Source: [Zimmermannella] faecalis ATCC 13722
GTDB lineage: Bacteria > Actinomycetota > Actinomycetes > Actinomycetales > Microbacteriaceae
Reading direction: 5' to 3'
Length of the DNA: 64,000 nt
NCBI RefSeq assembly: GCF_000381765.1
Contig: NZ_KB907079.1
Location: forward strand, 1-64,000
In this document: one piece after another, positions 36,919-46,241 of the stretch
How positions within the stretch are numbered: position 1 is the first letter of the stretch
How the letters are laid out: the number at the start of each line of letters is the position of its first letter
Made by a program: the position numbers and the translations under genes
The notes under the pieces: generated by a model
Databases searched by the model: none
What the model saw: only the letters and a program-made list of their open reading frames with translations
What the model was told of the DNA's origin: nothing

Positions 36919-38448
36919 ATGCACACGAACAATGGTGTTCCCGAGTCGGAGGCGCAGGCGACCGCGCCGGCCGTGACCGACGCGGGCGATTCCGGCTACA
37001 AGAAGTCGCTCCAGCGACGCCACATCAACATGATCGCGATCGGCGGCTCGATCGGCACGGGGCTGTTCCTCGGCGCGAGCGGCCGCATGGAGATCGCGGG
37101 CCCCTCCCTCGCCGTCGTCTACATCGTCTGCGGCCTGTTCGCGTTCATCATCGTGCGCGCGCTCGGCGAGCTCGTCATGTACCGCCCGTCGTCGGGCGCA
37201 TTCGTGTCGTACGCCCGCGAGTTCATGGGCGAAAAGGGCGCGTTCACGGTCGGCTGGCTGTTCTTCCTCGACTGGGGCACGACCGTCATCGCCGACATCA
37301 CCGCGATCGCGCTCTACGCCCACTTCTGGTCGTTCTTCACGCCCGTGCCGCAGTGGGTCATCGCGCTCGTCGCGCTCATCATCGTCATGGCGATGAACGT
37401 CACCTCAGCGCGCCTGTTCGGCGAGCTCGAGTACTGGTTCGCGCTCATCAAGGTCGGCGCGATCATCCTGTTCGGCATCCTCGGCATCTACATGATCGTC
37501 ACGCAGACCCCGATCGACGGACACACGCCCGGCATCGCGCTCATCACTGAGAACGGCGGCTTCTTCCCGAACGGCATCGGCGCGATGTTCGTCATCGCCC
37601 TCGGCGTCGTGTTTGCGTACGGCGGCACCGAGATGGTCGGTGTCGCGGCGGGCGAGGCGCAGGATGCGCGGGCGGTCGTGCCGAAGGCCGTCAACTCGAT
37701 CATGTGGCGCATCATGCTTTTCTACGCGGGCTCGGTCGTGCTGTTCACGCTGCTGCTGCCGTGGACCGCCTACGACTCGAGCGAGAGCCCCTTCGTGACG
37801 GTCATGTCGGGCATCGGCATTCCGCACGCGGGCGACATCATGAACCTCGTCGTGCTCACCGCGGCGATGTCGAGCCTCAACGCGGGCCTCTACTCGACGG
37901 GCCGCACGCTGCGCTCGCTCGCGACCGCGGGCACGGGCCCGAAGTTCGCGAAGCGGATGAACAAGGCCGGCGTGCCGTACGGCGGCATCCTCATCACGAC
38001 CGGCCTCGGCGTGCTCGGCGTGATCATGAACCTCATCGTGCCTGAGCAGGCGTTCGAGATCGTGCTCAACCTCGCGGGCCTCGGCATCGTCGGCGTGTGG
38101 GCGTCGATCATCCTCACGCACTGGCTGTTCGTGCGAAAGACGAAGCGTGAGGGCGGCGAGCGACCCGCGTTCCGCCTGCCGTTCGCGCCGGTGACGAACG
38201 TCGTCACGCTCGTGTTCCTCGCGGTCGTGATTCTGCTCATGGCACTGGATCCGGGGGTCGGTCGCATCACGCTGGGCGCGTTCGTCATCGTCGTCGTGCT
38301 GATGGTGATTGGCTGGTACCGGGTGCGAGGACGCATCAACCCCGAGGCCCTCACGTCGAACATCGACATTGCCGCCGAGCTCGACCTCGCCCCGGAGCTC
38401 GATGTCGACAGCCCGGACCGCACGGAATCGCAGAAACGAGAGAACTAA
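36919..38448 (+). CDS. ansP: Amino acid permease, probable L-asparagine permease
   Basis: A 509-residue APC-family permease with twelve hydrophobic segments. The first-helix motif IGGSIGTGLFLGASG and the APC loop GELVMYRPSSGAF are present. Its C-terminal half, including RPAFRLPFAP and the final helices, resembles AnsP/GabP-type permeases. The next gene, 4 bases downstream, is an asparaginase, which supports asparagine as substrate. The start at 36919 has GAAAGG upstream. The N-terminal 25 residues are polar and variable. Confidence 0.85.
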   Translation: MHTNNGVPESEAQATAPAVTDAGDSGYKKSLQRRHINMIAIGGSIGTGLFLGASGRMEIAGPSLAVVYIVCGLFAFIIVRALGELVMYRPSSGAFVSYAREFMGEKGAFTVGWLFFLDWGTTVIADITAIALYAHFWSFFTPVPQWVIALVALIIVMAMNVTSARLFGELEYWFALIKVGAIILFGILGIYMIVTQTPIDGHTPGIALITENGGFFPNGIGAMFVIALGVVFAYGGTEMVGVAAGEAQDARAVVPKAVNSIMWRIMLFYAGSVVLFTLLLPWTAYDSSESPFVTVMSGIGIPHAGDIMNLVVLTAAMSSLNAGLYSTGRTLRSLATAGTGPKFAKRMNKAGVPYGGILITTGLGVLGVIMNLIVPEQAFEIVLNLAGLGIVGVWASIILTHWLFVRKTKREGGERPAFRLPFAPVTNVVTLVFLAVVILLMALDPGVGRITLGAFVIVVVLMVIGWYRVRGRINPEALTSNIDIAAELDLAPELDVDSPDRTESQKREN

Positions 38449-38451
38449 CGC

Positions 38452-39477
38452 ATGACCACAGGAGACGACGCGCGGCCGGTCGTGGTGCTCTATACGGGCG
38501 GCACGTTCGGCATGGTGCCGACCGACTCGGGGCTCGCACCGCATCCGCACCTGCACGAGCAGGTCGCGGCCCTCGTCGGCGACCGCGCGTCGGCTCCGTG
38601 GTCATACGCCGAGACGCCGAGGGCGATCGATAGCGCCGAGGCGTCGTACGCGGTGTTCGGCGAGCTCGTCGACCAGGTACGCGGGCTCGTCGCCGAGCGC
38701 AACCCGCGCGCGGTCGTCGTGATCCACGGCACCGACAGCATGGCGTACTCGGCTGCGTTCGCGGCGTTCGCGCTCGCCGACCTCGCCGTGCCGGTCGTGT
38801 TCACGGGCTCGCAGCTGCCGCTCGGCGCACCCGACAGCGATGCGCCCGGCAACTTCCGGTTCGCGTTCGAGTCGGCCGCGGGCGGGCTCGAGCAGGGTGT
38901 CTCGATCGCGTTCGACGGTCGTCTCCTCCCCGCGGTGCGCGCGACGAAGCGTTCAAGCTCTGATCCGTTTGGCTTTCATGTCGCGAAGGGTGGGGCCGCG
39001 GCGGGCGACCCGCTCCCCGCGCCGCTCGCCGAAGCCCTCCGTGCAGCCGCGGGCCAACCGGTGCCGGCGGTCGGGCTCGTGAAGGTCTCCCCCGGCCTCG
39101 GTGCACGGATGCTCGCGGCAGCGCTCCAGGAGGCTCCCGGTGGCCTCGTGCTCGAGTCCTATGGCGCCGGCACCGCGCCGGTGCGCGGCAACGGGCTCGG
39201 CGAGCCCCTGCGCGCGGCGGCCGAGCGCGGCCAGGCGGTCGTCGCGGTGACGCAGTGCGCGCACGGCGGCGTCGATCTCGGCCGCTACGCGGTGGGCGCC
39301 GACCTCGCCGATCTCGGAGTGACCGGCGGCGGCGACCTCACGACCGAGGCGGCGCTCGGCAAGCTCGCGGCGCTCGGCCGCGCGGGGCTCGTGGGTGACG
39401 ACCTGCGACGCGCACTCGCCGCCAACCTCGTCGGGGAACTCGGCGCCGAATTCGCCGAAGTCGAACCTATTACTTAA
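38452..39477 (+). CDS. ansA: L-asparaginase (type I, cytoplasmic)
   Basis: A 341-residue asparaginase that releases ammonium and aspartate from asparagine. The first catalytic Thr is in VLYTGGTFGM and the second motif is IHGTDSMAYSA, followed by VVFTGSQLPLG. There is no signal peptide, consistent with the cytoplasmic type I enzyme. It is 3 bases downstream of the permease stop, so the pair forms an asparagine uptake and utilisation operon. Confidence 0.93.
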   Translation: MTTGDDARPVVVLYTGGTFGMVPTDSGLAPHPHLHEQVAALVGDRASAPWSYAETPRAIDSAEASYAVFGELVDQVRGLVAERNPRAVVVIHGTDSMAYSAAFAAFALADLAVPVVFTGSQLPLGAPDSDAPGNFRFAFESAAGGLEQGVSIAFDGRLLPAVRATKRSSSDPFGFHVAKGGAAAGDPLPAPLAEALRAAAGQPVPAVGLVKVSPGLGARMLAAALQEAPGGLVLESYGAGTAPVRGNGLGEPLRAAAERGQAVVAVTQCAHGGVDLGRYAVGADLADLGVTGGGDLTTEAALGKLAALGRAGLVGDDLRRALAANLVGELGAEFAEVEPIT

Positions 39478-39484
39478 GCCCATT

Positions 39485-39503
39485 AATGGTTAGGGTGACC
39501 TTA
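39485..39503 (+). promoter_or_regulatory. Putative IdeR/DtxR iron box
   Basis: The 19-mer matches the consensus TWAGGTWAGSCTWACCTWA at 15 positions (core GGTTAGGGTGACC). It lies 31 bases upstream of the siderophore importer start. Iron repression of the importer is inferred. Confidence 0.5.
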
Positions 39504-39533
39504 CTTTCATAACGAGAGAGTGAGGCACCCGAC

Positions 39534-41300
39534 GTGACCGATCCTTCTGGGCCCGCAGGCCCAACCGAAGCCGCAGCCGATGGCCGCGACGCACTCAAGG
39601 GGCTGCTGACGCCCATCCGCGGGCACCTGCTCGCCGGGCGCATCCTCGCCGCCGCCTCGGGCATCCTCGCGGTCGCGCCGTACCTCGCGCTCGTGCGGCT
39701 TGGCGACCTGCTGCTCGGCGCCGCGGCGGCTGGCACCGCACCCGACGCCGACGAGGTGCGCGGCGTCACGGTGCTGCTCGTCGGCACGTTCCTCGCGCAG
39801 CTCGGCTGCCTGTTTATCGCGCTGCTCATAACGCACCTCGGCGACCTGCGGCTCGCGCGCATCCTGCGGGAGCGCCTCGTCGAGCACATCGCGCACGCGC
39901 CGCTCGCCTGGTTCTCGCAGGCGACCTCGGGACGCATCCGCAAGGCGGTGCAAGACGACACGAAGGCGCTCCACACGCTCGTCGCGCACGCCCCGGTCGA
40001 GACGATGGCGGCCGTCGTGACGCCGCTCGCGCTCACCGTGACGGCGTTCGTCATCGACTGGCGCCTCGGGCTCATCGCGATCGCGATGGTGCCGATCTAC
40101 CTCGGCATTCAGATGTCGCAGATGCGCGGCATGGGTGAGAAGACGGCCGAGATGGATGCGCGGCTCGGCACGGTCTCGCAGACCGCGGTCGAGTTTGCCG
40201 ACGGCATCGCGGTCGTGAAGGCGTTTGGCCAGGTGGGCCGCGCCCACGGCCGGTTCGCGACGGCGGCCCGCGAGTTCGCCGACTTCTACTACGACTGGTG
40301 CTCCCCCATGCTCCGCGCCGCGGCGGTCGCGCAGTCGTTCGTGTCGGTCGCGATGCTCGTGCTCGTGAACGTTGGTCTCGGCTCGCTGCTCGTGCTCGCG
40401 GGCTGGGTGGCGCCCGCCGATCTCATCGCGACGACGCTCATCTCGCTCGTGATTCCGGGCACCGTGAACGTCATCAGCAGCTCGATGTGGGCGTACCAGC
40501 TCGCGGGCGGCGCGGCGGTGCGCATCCGCGACACCCTCGAAACACCCGGCCTTGACGAGGGCACGGCGCACGCGCCCGAGTCGGCGGGCGTCGAGTTCGA
40601 CGACGTCACGTCTTCGTACGGCGAGGGCCTCGCGCTCGACGGCGTGAGCGCGACGCTCGAGCCGGGCACGGTCACGGCGCTGATCGGCCAGTCGGGTTCG
40701 GGCAAGTCGACGATGGCGACGATGCTCGCGCGGTTCCAATACCCGACGTCGGGCGCCGTGCGCGTCGGCGGGGTCGACCTGCGCAACCTCACGACGCGCG
40801 ACCTGTACCGCACGGTGTCGTTCGTGCTGCAAGACCCGCAGCTGCTGCGCGTGAGCGTGCGCGAGAACATCCGCCTCGCCCGCCCCGATGCGAGTGACGC
40901 CGAGGTGCTCGAGGCCGCGCGGGCCGCGAACATCGCCGCCGAGATCGAGGCGCTGCCGCGCGGGCTCGACACCGTGTACGGCGACGAGACGCAGCTGTCG
41001 GGCGGGCAGGCGCAGCGCATCGCGATCGCGCGGGCGGTGCTCGCCGACGCGCCCGTGCTTGTGCTCGACGAGGCGCTCGCCGCGACCGACGCCGACGCCG
41101 AGGCCGAAATCCAATCGGCGCTGAACCGGCTCGTCGCCGACCGCACCGTGCTCGTCGTGGCGCACCGCCCCGAGTCGGTGCGCGGCGCCGACCAGGTGCT
41201 GCTGCTCGACCGCGGGCGCATCGTGCAGCGCCTGCGCGGCGATGAAGTGACCGACGCGGCGCTCGACCGGATCATGGAAAGCGAGGCCGCCCGTGCCTGA
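39534..41300 (+). CDS. Siderophore ABC importer half, IrtA/YbtP-like
   Basis: A fused membrane/ATPase half of 588 residues. Although of exporter fold, the sequence and pairing resemble the IrtAB/YbtPQ branch that imports ferric siderophores. ATPase motifs are GQSGSGKS, LSGGQAQRIAIAR and VLVLDEALAATD. The start is GTG at 39534 with GAGG upstream. An iron box precedes it, and the second half overlaps its 3' end by eight bases. It lacks the N-terminal siderophore-interacting domain of mycobacterial IrtA; such a protein is encoded separately at 46757-47683. Confidence 0.85.
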   Translation: MTDPSGPAGPTEAAADGRDALKGLLTPIRGHLLAGRILAAASGILAVAPYLALVRLGDLLLGAAAAGTAPDADEVRGVTVLLVGTFLAQLGCLFIALLITHLGDLRLARILRERLVEHIAHAPLAWFSQATSGRIRKAVQDDTKALHTLVAHAPVETMAAVVTPLALTVTAFVIDWRLGLIAIAMVPIYLGIQMSQMRGMGEKTAEMDARLGTVSQTAVEFADGIAVVKAFGQVGRAHGRFATAAREFADFYYDWCSPMLRAAAVAQSFVSVAMLVLVNVGLGSLLVLAGWVAPADLIATTLISLVIPGTVNVISSSMWAYQLAGGAAVRIRDTLETPGLDEGTAHAPESAGVEFDDVTSSYGEGLALDGVSATLEPGTVTALIGQSGSGKSTMATMLARFQYPTSGAVRVGGVDLRNLTTRDLYRTVSFVLQDPQLLRVSVRENIRLARPDASDAEVLEAARAANIAAEIEALPRGLDTVYGDETQLSGGQAQRIAIARAVLADAPVLVLDEALAATDADAEAEIQSALNRLVADRTVLVVAHRPESVRGADQVLLLDRGRIVQRLRGDEVTDAALDRIMESEAARA

Positions 41301-43092
41301 ATCACGTTTCGACCCGCTGCAGCTCGGCACGTACCGCCGCCAGCTCACGCCCGAGGGCTCGGCGACGCTCACCCGCGCGCTGTGGCTGCACATCCTTGCC
41401 GGTGTGGTCGAGGGGCTCGCGCTGCTCTCGCTGCTGCCGATCGCGACGGTGCTCGCCCAGGGCGGCACCGCCTGGGGCCTGTCGCTTGTCGGCTGGCTCG
41501 TCGTGCTCGCGGTGTTCGCCGCCGGCACGTTCGTGCTGCGCTACTTCGAGGAGCTCAAGGGGTACTCGGTCGCGCTCGACTTCATGCGCACCTCGCACCA
41601 GGCGATCGGCGACCGGCTCGCGCGGCTGCCGCTCGGCTGGTTCGGGCAGGCGCGCACGGGCGGGCTGTCGCGGCTCGTCGCCGACGGGTTTATGAGCGCG
41701 GCGAGCGTGCTCGCGCACATGCTCGGCTCGCTCGTCGTGAACGCGTCGGCGCTCGTCACGATCATCGTCGGGTCGTGGGTGTGGGATGCCCGGCTCGGCC
41801 TCGTCTTCACGGTCGCGGTACCGGTCGCGGTCGCGGTCATGGCGGTCGCCCGCGCGATCAAGCGCGCCGGCGACCGCGTCGTGCGCGAGCCCGAGCGCGA
41901 GTACGCAAATCGCATCGTCGAGTACGCCGTGTGTCAGCCGGCGCTGCGCGCGGCGGGGCGTGCCGACGGGTTCGCGCCGCTCGAGCGGGCGGGCCGCGAC
42001 TTCGCCGCCGCGAAGGTGCGCGACCTCTGGCTGAGTTCGATCGGGCTGCTGCTCAACGGCATCGTCATGCAGGCGATTGTCGTCGTGCTCATCACGGTCG
42101 CCGCGAGCCTCGCGGTCGACGGCACGATGGGGGCGATCGAGACGGTCGCGTTCATCGGCCTCACGCTGCGGGTCATGCGCACGCTCGAAGACCTCGCGAG
42201 CATGTCGATCGGGCTCGAGTCGAGCCGCACTCCCCTGCTCGAGATGCGGGAGATTCTCGAGGCCGAGGTGCTGCCCGAGGCGGGCGCGGCGGTCGAGCTG
42301 CCGACGCCCGGCGAGGTCGACGTGCGCGGCGTCTCGTTCGGGTACGACGCGGCGGCGCCCGTACTGCGCGACGTGTCGTTCACGGCGCGGCCGGGCACGA
42401 TGACGGCGCTCGTCGGCCACTCGGGGTCGGGCAAGACGACGATCGCGCGGCTCATAAGCCGATTCTGGGACGTCGACGGCGGCAGCGTCCGCGTCGGCGG
42501 GGTGGATATTCGTGAGCAGCCGACCGAGCAGCTCATGTCGCAGCTGTCGATGGTGTTCCAAGACGTCTACCTGTTCGACGACACGCTCGAGGCGAACGTG
42601 CGCGTGGGCCGGCCCGACGCATCCGATGTTGAGGTGCACGACGCAGCCCGGCTCGCGGGCGTGACGCAGATCGCGGAGCGCCTGCCCGACGGGTGGCAGT
42701 CGCGGGTGGGCGAGGGCGGCCGGTCGCTGTCGGGCGGCGAGCGGCAGCGCGTCGCGATCGCGCGGGCGCTGCTGAAGCGGGCGCCGATCGTGCTGTTCGA
42801 CGAGGCGACGAGCGCGCTCGATGCCGAGAACGAGGCGAATGTGCTCGCGAGCATGCAGCGGCTGCGGGCGACCTCGACCCTCATCGTCATCGCGCACAAG
42901 CTCGCGACGGTGCGCGAGGCCGACCAGATCGTCGTGCTCGGCCGCGAGCCGGGAGCGGCCGGCGCGACGGTCGTCGAGCGGGGCACGCACGACGAGCTCT
43001 TCGATGCCGAAGGCCAGTATCGGCACTTCTGGAACCGTCGGGCGGCCGCGGCCGGCTGGTCGCTTCGCGGCGCGGCAGGCCCCGCGAAGTAG
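41293..43092 (+). CDS. Siderophore ABC importer half, IrtB/YbtQ-like
   Basis: The second 599-residue half of the importer. ATPase motifs: GHSGSGKTT, LSGGERQRVAIARALL and IVLFDEATSALD. Both halves have an intact catalytic Glu, unlike the exporter pair at 2.3-5.9 kb. The GTG start at 41293 overlaps the first half, giving equal expression. The stop is 10 bases from a TetR gene with its own -10 element. Confidence 0.85.
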   Translation: MPESRFDPLQLGTYRRQLTPEGSATLTRALWLHILAGVVEGLALLSLLPIATVLAQGGTAWGLSLVGWLVVLAVFAAGTFVLRYFEELKGYSVALDFMRTSHQAIGDRLARLPLGWFGQARTGGLSRLVADGFMSAASVLAHMLGSLVVNASALVTIIVGSWVWDARLGLVFTVAVPVAVAVMAVARAIKRAGDRVVREPEREYANRIVEYAVCQPALRAAGRADGFAPLERAGRDFAAAKVRDLWLSSIGLLLNGIVMQAIVVVLITVAASLAVDGTMGAIETVAFIGLTLRVMRTLEDLASMSIGLESSRTPLLEMREILEAEVLPEAGAAVELPTPGEVDVRGVSFGYDAAAPVLRDVSFTARPGTMTALVGHSGSGKTTIARLISRFWDVDGGSVRVGGVDIREQPTEQLMSQLSMVFQDVYLFDDTLEANVRVGRPDASDVEVHDAARLAGVTQIAERLPDGWQSRVGEGGRSLSGGERQRVAIARALLKRAPIVLFDEATSALDAENEANVLASMQRLRATSTLIVIAHKLATVREADQIVVLGREPGAAGATVVERGTHDELFDAEGQYRHFWNRRAAAAGWSLRGAAGPAK

Positions 43093-43095
43093 GCT
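43090..43095 (+). promoter_or_regulatory. -10 element of probable leaderless promoter (TetR gene)
   Basis: TAGGCT overlaps the importer stop codon and lies exactly six bases before the ATG at 43102. No Shine-Dalgarno sequence is present. Confidence 0.45.
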
Positions 43096-43101
43096 GGGCG
43101 G

Positions 43102-43791
43102 ATGCTTCCCGCACGCGCATCCCGCACCGGACCGCGGCCGACCTTCACGGTCGACGACGCGGTGGATGCGGCGATGGCGCTCGGGCTCGACCGGTTCTCG
43201 CTCGCGGGGGTCGCGAAGGCGCTCGGGGTGTCGACGCCGGCGCTCTACCGGGTGACCGAGTCGCGCGAGCATCTCGCGCACCTGTGCCTCGAGCGGGTTG
43301 CGCGGGAGCTCGCGGCGTCGAGTTCGCTCGTCGAGCCGCCCGGCGGCTGGGATGGCACCGGCTGGCAGCGGCTGCTGCGCGACTACGTGGCCGACATGTG
43401 GCGCGCGCTCGAGTTGCACGAGGGGCTCGCGTCGGCGATTCTCGCGCATCCGGGGGCGCACGCGCACGTGAACGAGTACCTCGTCGATTTGCGCGATGCG
43501 CTCGCCGCGAGCGGGTTCCCGGGCGACGGTGACGCGGTCGCGTTCGTGCTCGACTTCATCGGCGACACCGTGCTCGTGACCCACATCGGCATCGCGCCGA
43601 TGCGCCGGCGCGGCGACTCGGGCGAGCGCGGCATCGACACGGCGCGACGGATGCTCGAGTCGCGTACCGGTGCCGAGGGCGACGCGATCATCGGCGTCGA
43701 CGAGTCGTGGGCCGACCGTGGTTGGCTCGACCGCAAGGTCGACTTCATCATCGCGGGGCTCGAGGCGGGCATCCTGCCGGCCGCGCACTAG
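43102..43791 (+). CDS. TetR-family transcriptional regulator
   Basis: A 229-residue regulator. The N-terminal helix-turn-helix is FSLAGVAKALGVSTPALYRVTESREHL. The C-terminal ligand domain (about 80-225) is helical and includes a Trp/Asp-rich end. It follows the siderophore importer in the same direction and may act on it, but the leaderless-type promoter indicates independent expression. Its stop overlaps by four bases the ancestral 3' end of the convergent DUF4262 gene. Confidence 0.85.
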   Translation: MLPARASRTGPRPTFTVDDAVDAAMALGLDRFSLAGVAKALGVSTPALYRVTESREHLAHLCLERVARELAASSSLVEPPGGWDGTGWQRLLRDYVADMWRALELHEGLASAILAHPGAHAHVNEYLVDLRDALAASGFPGDGDAVAFVLDFIGDTVLVTHIGIAPMRRRGDSGERGIDTARRMLESRTGAEGDAIIGVDESWADRGWLDRKVDFIIAGLEAGILPAAH

Positions 43792-43895
43792 GGATGCCTC
43801 GGCTCCCGGTAGTTGCCGGGTAGCGGCTGCAGCCAGTCGGGGTACTTGTAGCCGGGCTCGCCGGGGAACGCGCCGTCGGTGTCCCACACGAGCTA
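43788..43895 (-). pseudogene. Downstream part of DUF4262 gene cut off by an in-frame amber codon
   Basis: Beyond the TAG at 43893-43895 the same frame stays open for 34 codons to a second TAG at 43788-43790. The extra residues begin LVWDTDGAFPGEPGY and end NYREPRHP. The fragment looks like a DUF4262 C-terminus. One base change, CAG (Gln) to TAG, explains the interruption. Confidence 0.7.
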
Positions 43896-44285
43896 CAGCG
43901 CTGGCACCGAGTACTCGCGCGGGCGGTGGTAGAAGTCGTTCGCGCCGTAGAGGGCGGCGCCGGGGTCGGGGAACACTTCGACGCGCACCTGCGTGTCGGC
44001 GCCCTCGGGCGTGATGACCTCGCCGGGCAGCAGGTCGCCGCCCTCGAGGATGCGCTCACCGAACGAGTTCAGCAGTTGCCCCGACGAGGAGTGGTCGAGC
44101 CCGAACACGATGAGTTCAGGATGCCCGAGGCCGAAGAGGCCGACGGTATAGGCGAACGGCGGGGTCTCGCGTTCGCCCATGATGTATTCGACGGCCCACC
44201 GGTGCGTGCGGATCGTTTCGGCGATGCGTCGCGCCTCTTGGTCGAGCCAGGCTTCGAGTTGTGCGTCAGAGATGTCGTTGCTCAT
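43893..44285 (-). CDS. DUF4262 domain protein, truncated by amber codon
   Basis: A 130-residue protein of the DUF4262 family, a small domain of unknown function often found in actinobacteria. Typical segments are PPFAYTVGLFGLGHPELIVFGL, here split by eye as FAYTVGLFG and GHPELIVFG, and YGANDFYHRPREYSVPAL. The start at 44285 has TACCTT six bases upstream, suggesting a leaderless message. The frame ends at TAG 43893 but continues as recognisable family sequence, so the gene is probably a recent nonsense allele. Read-through is possible but unsupported. Confidence 0.75.
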   Translation of the reverse strand: MSNDISDAQLEAWLDQEARRIAETIRTHRWAVEYIMGERETPPFAYTVGLFGLGHPELIVFGLDHSSSGQLLNSFGERILEGGDLLPGEVITPEGADTQVRVEVFPDPGAALYGANDFYHRPREYSVPAL

Positions 44286-44291
44286 GCGGGC

Positions 44292-44297
44292 AAGGTA
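44292..44297 (-). promoter_or_regulatory. -10 element of probable leaderless promoter (DUF4262 gene)
   Basis: On the minus strand TACCTT lies six bases before the ATG at 44285. No ribosome site is visible. Confidence 0.4.
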
Positions 44298-44348
44298 TCC
44301 GCGGGCCCCGACAGGCTCGGGACTTGTCCACAATTCGACCCCAGAGGG

Positions 44349-44831
44349 TTATCCACAGGCGCCTCGCAAGGTGGCGCCGACCTCGCCAGCCCCGTAGCGC
44401 GCAGCATCCCCCACCGAGAATTCGACCACCGCCGTCGCCTCACCAGGGCCCGCGTAGAAGAGGGGCCAGAAGCCGGGATTCGCGCCGGTCACGACCCGCA
44501 CGACCTCGCAGTGCGCATCCAGCCACACGAGGTCGAGGGCGAAGCGCATGCCGAGCATCATGATGCGGGTGTCACCGTCGTCGCTGCGCAGCAGCAGCGC
44601 AGTGTCGGCGGGCAGCGAGTCGATGCCCGAGAGGCCGTGCCCCTTTTCGTCGTCGGTCTCGGGCACGAGCAGGGTGAGCGGCTCCCCCGCCTGCGTCGTC
44701 GTGATCGTCGACAGGCGCGAGAGGTCTTGCGGATGCGCGCGCAGGTACGCGTGGATGCCCGCGAGCGCGAGAACCGCGACGAGCACGAGGCCGAGCAGGC
44801 CCGCGAGTATCCCCCAGAGCATCCGCCGCAT
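44349..44831 (-). CDS. DUF192 family membrane-anchored protein
   Basis: A 160-residue protein. One hydrophobic helix (about 5-25) anchors or exports the protein. The C-terminal DUF192 domain includes MMLGMRFALDLVWLDAHCEV and a final GEVGATLRG. DUF192 proteins are small extracytoplasmic or archaeal-type proteins without an established activity. The start at 44831 follows GGGAGGGCG closely; ATG 44822 is an alternative with wider spacing. It is divergent from the DUF3500 lipoprotein gene. Confidence 0.8.
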   Translation of the reverse strand: MRRMLWGILAGLLGLVLVAVLALAGIHAYLRAHPQDLSRLSTITTTQAGEPLTLLVPETDDEKGHGLSGIDSLPADTALLLRSDDGDTRIMMLGMRFALDLVWLDAHCEVVRVVTGANPGFWPLFYAGPGEATAVVEFSVGDAARYGAGEVGATLRGACG

Positions 44832-44928
44832 CGCCCTCCCCGAGTTGGTTCTGCGGGTCACAGTACGGCACGCACCGATCCACAACCCACACATAGGTTC
44901 GCCAAGGCGTGAGCAAATCCCCCGGTCA

Positions 44929-44934
44929 TAGCGT
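44929..44934 (+). promoter_or_regulatory. -10 element upstream of DUF3500 lipoprotein gene
   Basis: TAGCGT lies seven bases before the ATG at 44942 with no Shine-Dalgarno sequence. A leaderless or near-leaderless start is likely. Confidence 0.35.
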
Positions 44935-44941
44935 CGCCGAC

Positions 44942-46225
44942 ATGAACACGATGACCAACCCTGACGACACCACTGACACCACTCGCCGACGACGAGGCCG
45001 TGGCCGCCCCGTTGGCCTCGCCGCCGCGCTGCTGCTCGCCACCGGGCTGACGCTCACCGGCTGCGCCGTGACCTCCACGGCTTCGACCGCCGACTCGACA
45101 ACTTCGAGCTCGGTCTCGGCGACCGAAACCACCGCATCCGACTCGAGCTCGTCTTCGAGCAGCACGTCGGCGACGACGACCGCCGAGACGATCAGCGACA
45201 CCGCGGCGGCCGCCGAGGCGTTCCTCGAAACGCTGACCGACGAGCAGCGCGAGGCGGTGCTCTACGACTACGACGACGAGACGAAATCGACCTCGTGGTC
45301 GAACTTCCCGGTGACGTTCGTCGAGCGCGCGGGGCTCAACCTCACCGACCTCACCGAGGAACAGCAGGCCGCCGCGCTCGAGGTGCTCGAATCGCTGCTG
45401 AGCGACGAGGCGTATCAGCAGGTCGTCGACATCATGGGCGGCGACGAATACCTGCTCGAGAACAGCAGCAGCACCGAAGACTCGCTCGGCCAGTACTACA
45501 TCGCGTTCTTCGGCGACCCGTCGGACACCGAAGCGTGGTCGGTGCAGTTCGGCGGCCACCACCTCGGCCTCAACGCCGACCTCAATGGCGGCGAGAACGC
45601 GATCACGTTCGCGCCGACCCACCTCGGTATGCAGCCGGCGGTCTACACGAACGAGGATGGCGAAGAGGTGCAGACGTTCGACGGCATCTACTCCGACGCG
45701 TTCGCGTTCTACGACAGCCTCACCGAGGAGCAGCAGGCGACGCTCACGTCGGGCGACGTCACGATGTGTGCGCCCGGCGACACGTGCGACTTCGAGTCGG
45801 GCGACGGCCTCACGGGCGCCGACCTCACCGACGAGCAGCGCGCGCTGCTGCTCGAGCTCATCGCGAACTGGGTGGGCATGGCCGATGACGAGACGAACGC
45901 CGCGGCGCTCGCCGAGATCGAGGCAACGCTCGACGACACGGTCATCGCATGGTCGGGCGAGACGACGTACGACATGACCTCGGGCGACGGCATCTCGTTC
46001 TCGATCTCGGGGCCGAACGTCTACATCGCGCTGCAGGCGCAGAACGGTTCGGCGGGCGCCGACGTCGACGGCGTGAACACCTCCGGCTGGGGCCACGTGC
46101 ACTCGATCTACCGCGACCCTACGAACGACTACGCGAACAGCGTGACGCAGGAGACCGCATCCGGCGCGATGGGCGGCGGCGCACCCGACGGCGAGCTCCC
46201 CGACGGCGAGCTGCCCAGCAACTAA
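44942..46225 (+). CDS. DUF3500 domain lipoprotein
   Basis: A 427-residue exported protein. After an Arg-rich start the signal peptide ends in LTLTGC, a lipobox. A Ser/Thr-rich linker (about 45-80) leads to a DUF3500 domain with SVQFGGHHLGLNADL and the C-terminal SGWGHVHSIYRD. The His-rich motifs suggest a metal site, but the function of DUF3500 is unknown. A GAPDGELPDGELP tail ends the protein. The chosen ATG is 44942; GTG 44909 would add 11 residues. Hairpin repeat copy 3 lies downstream. Confidence 0.85.
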   Translation: MNTMTNPDDTTDTTRRRRGRGRPVGLAAALLLATGLTLTGCAVTSTASTADSTTSSSVSATETTASDSSSSSSSTSATTTAETISDTAAAAEAFLETLTDEQREAVLYDYDDETKSTSWSNFPVTFVERAGLNLTDLTEEQQAAALEVLESLLSDEAYQQVVDIMGGDEYLLENSSSTEDSLGQYYIAFFGDPSDTEAWSVQFGGHHLGLNADLNGGENAITFAPTHLGMQPAVYTNEDGEEVQTFDGIYSDAFAFYDSLTEEQQATLTSGDVTMCAPGDTCDFESGDGLTGADLTDEQRALLLELIANWVGMADDETNAAALAEIEATLDDTVIAWSGETTYDMTSGDGISFSISGPNVYIALQAQNGSAGADVDGVNTSGWGHVHSIYRDPTNDYANSVTQETASGAMGGGAPDGELPDGELPSN

Positions 46226-46241
46226 CGCGCAAAGTCCCTCA

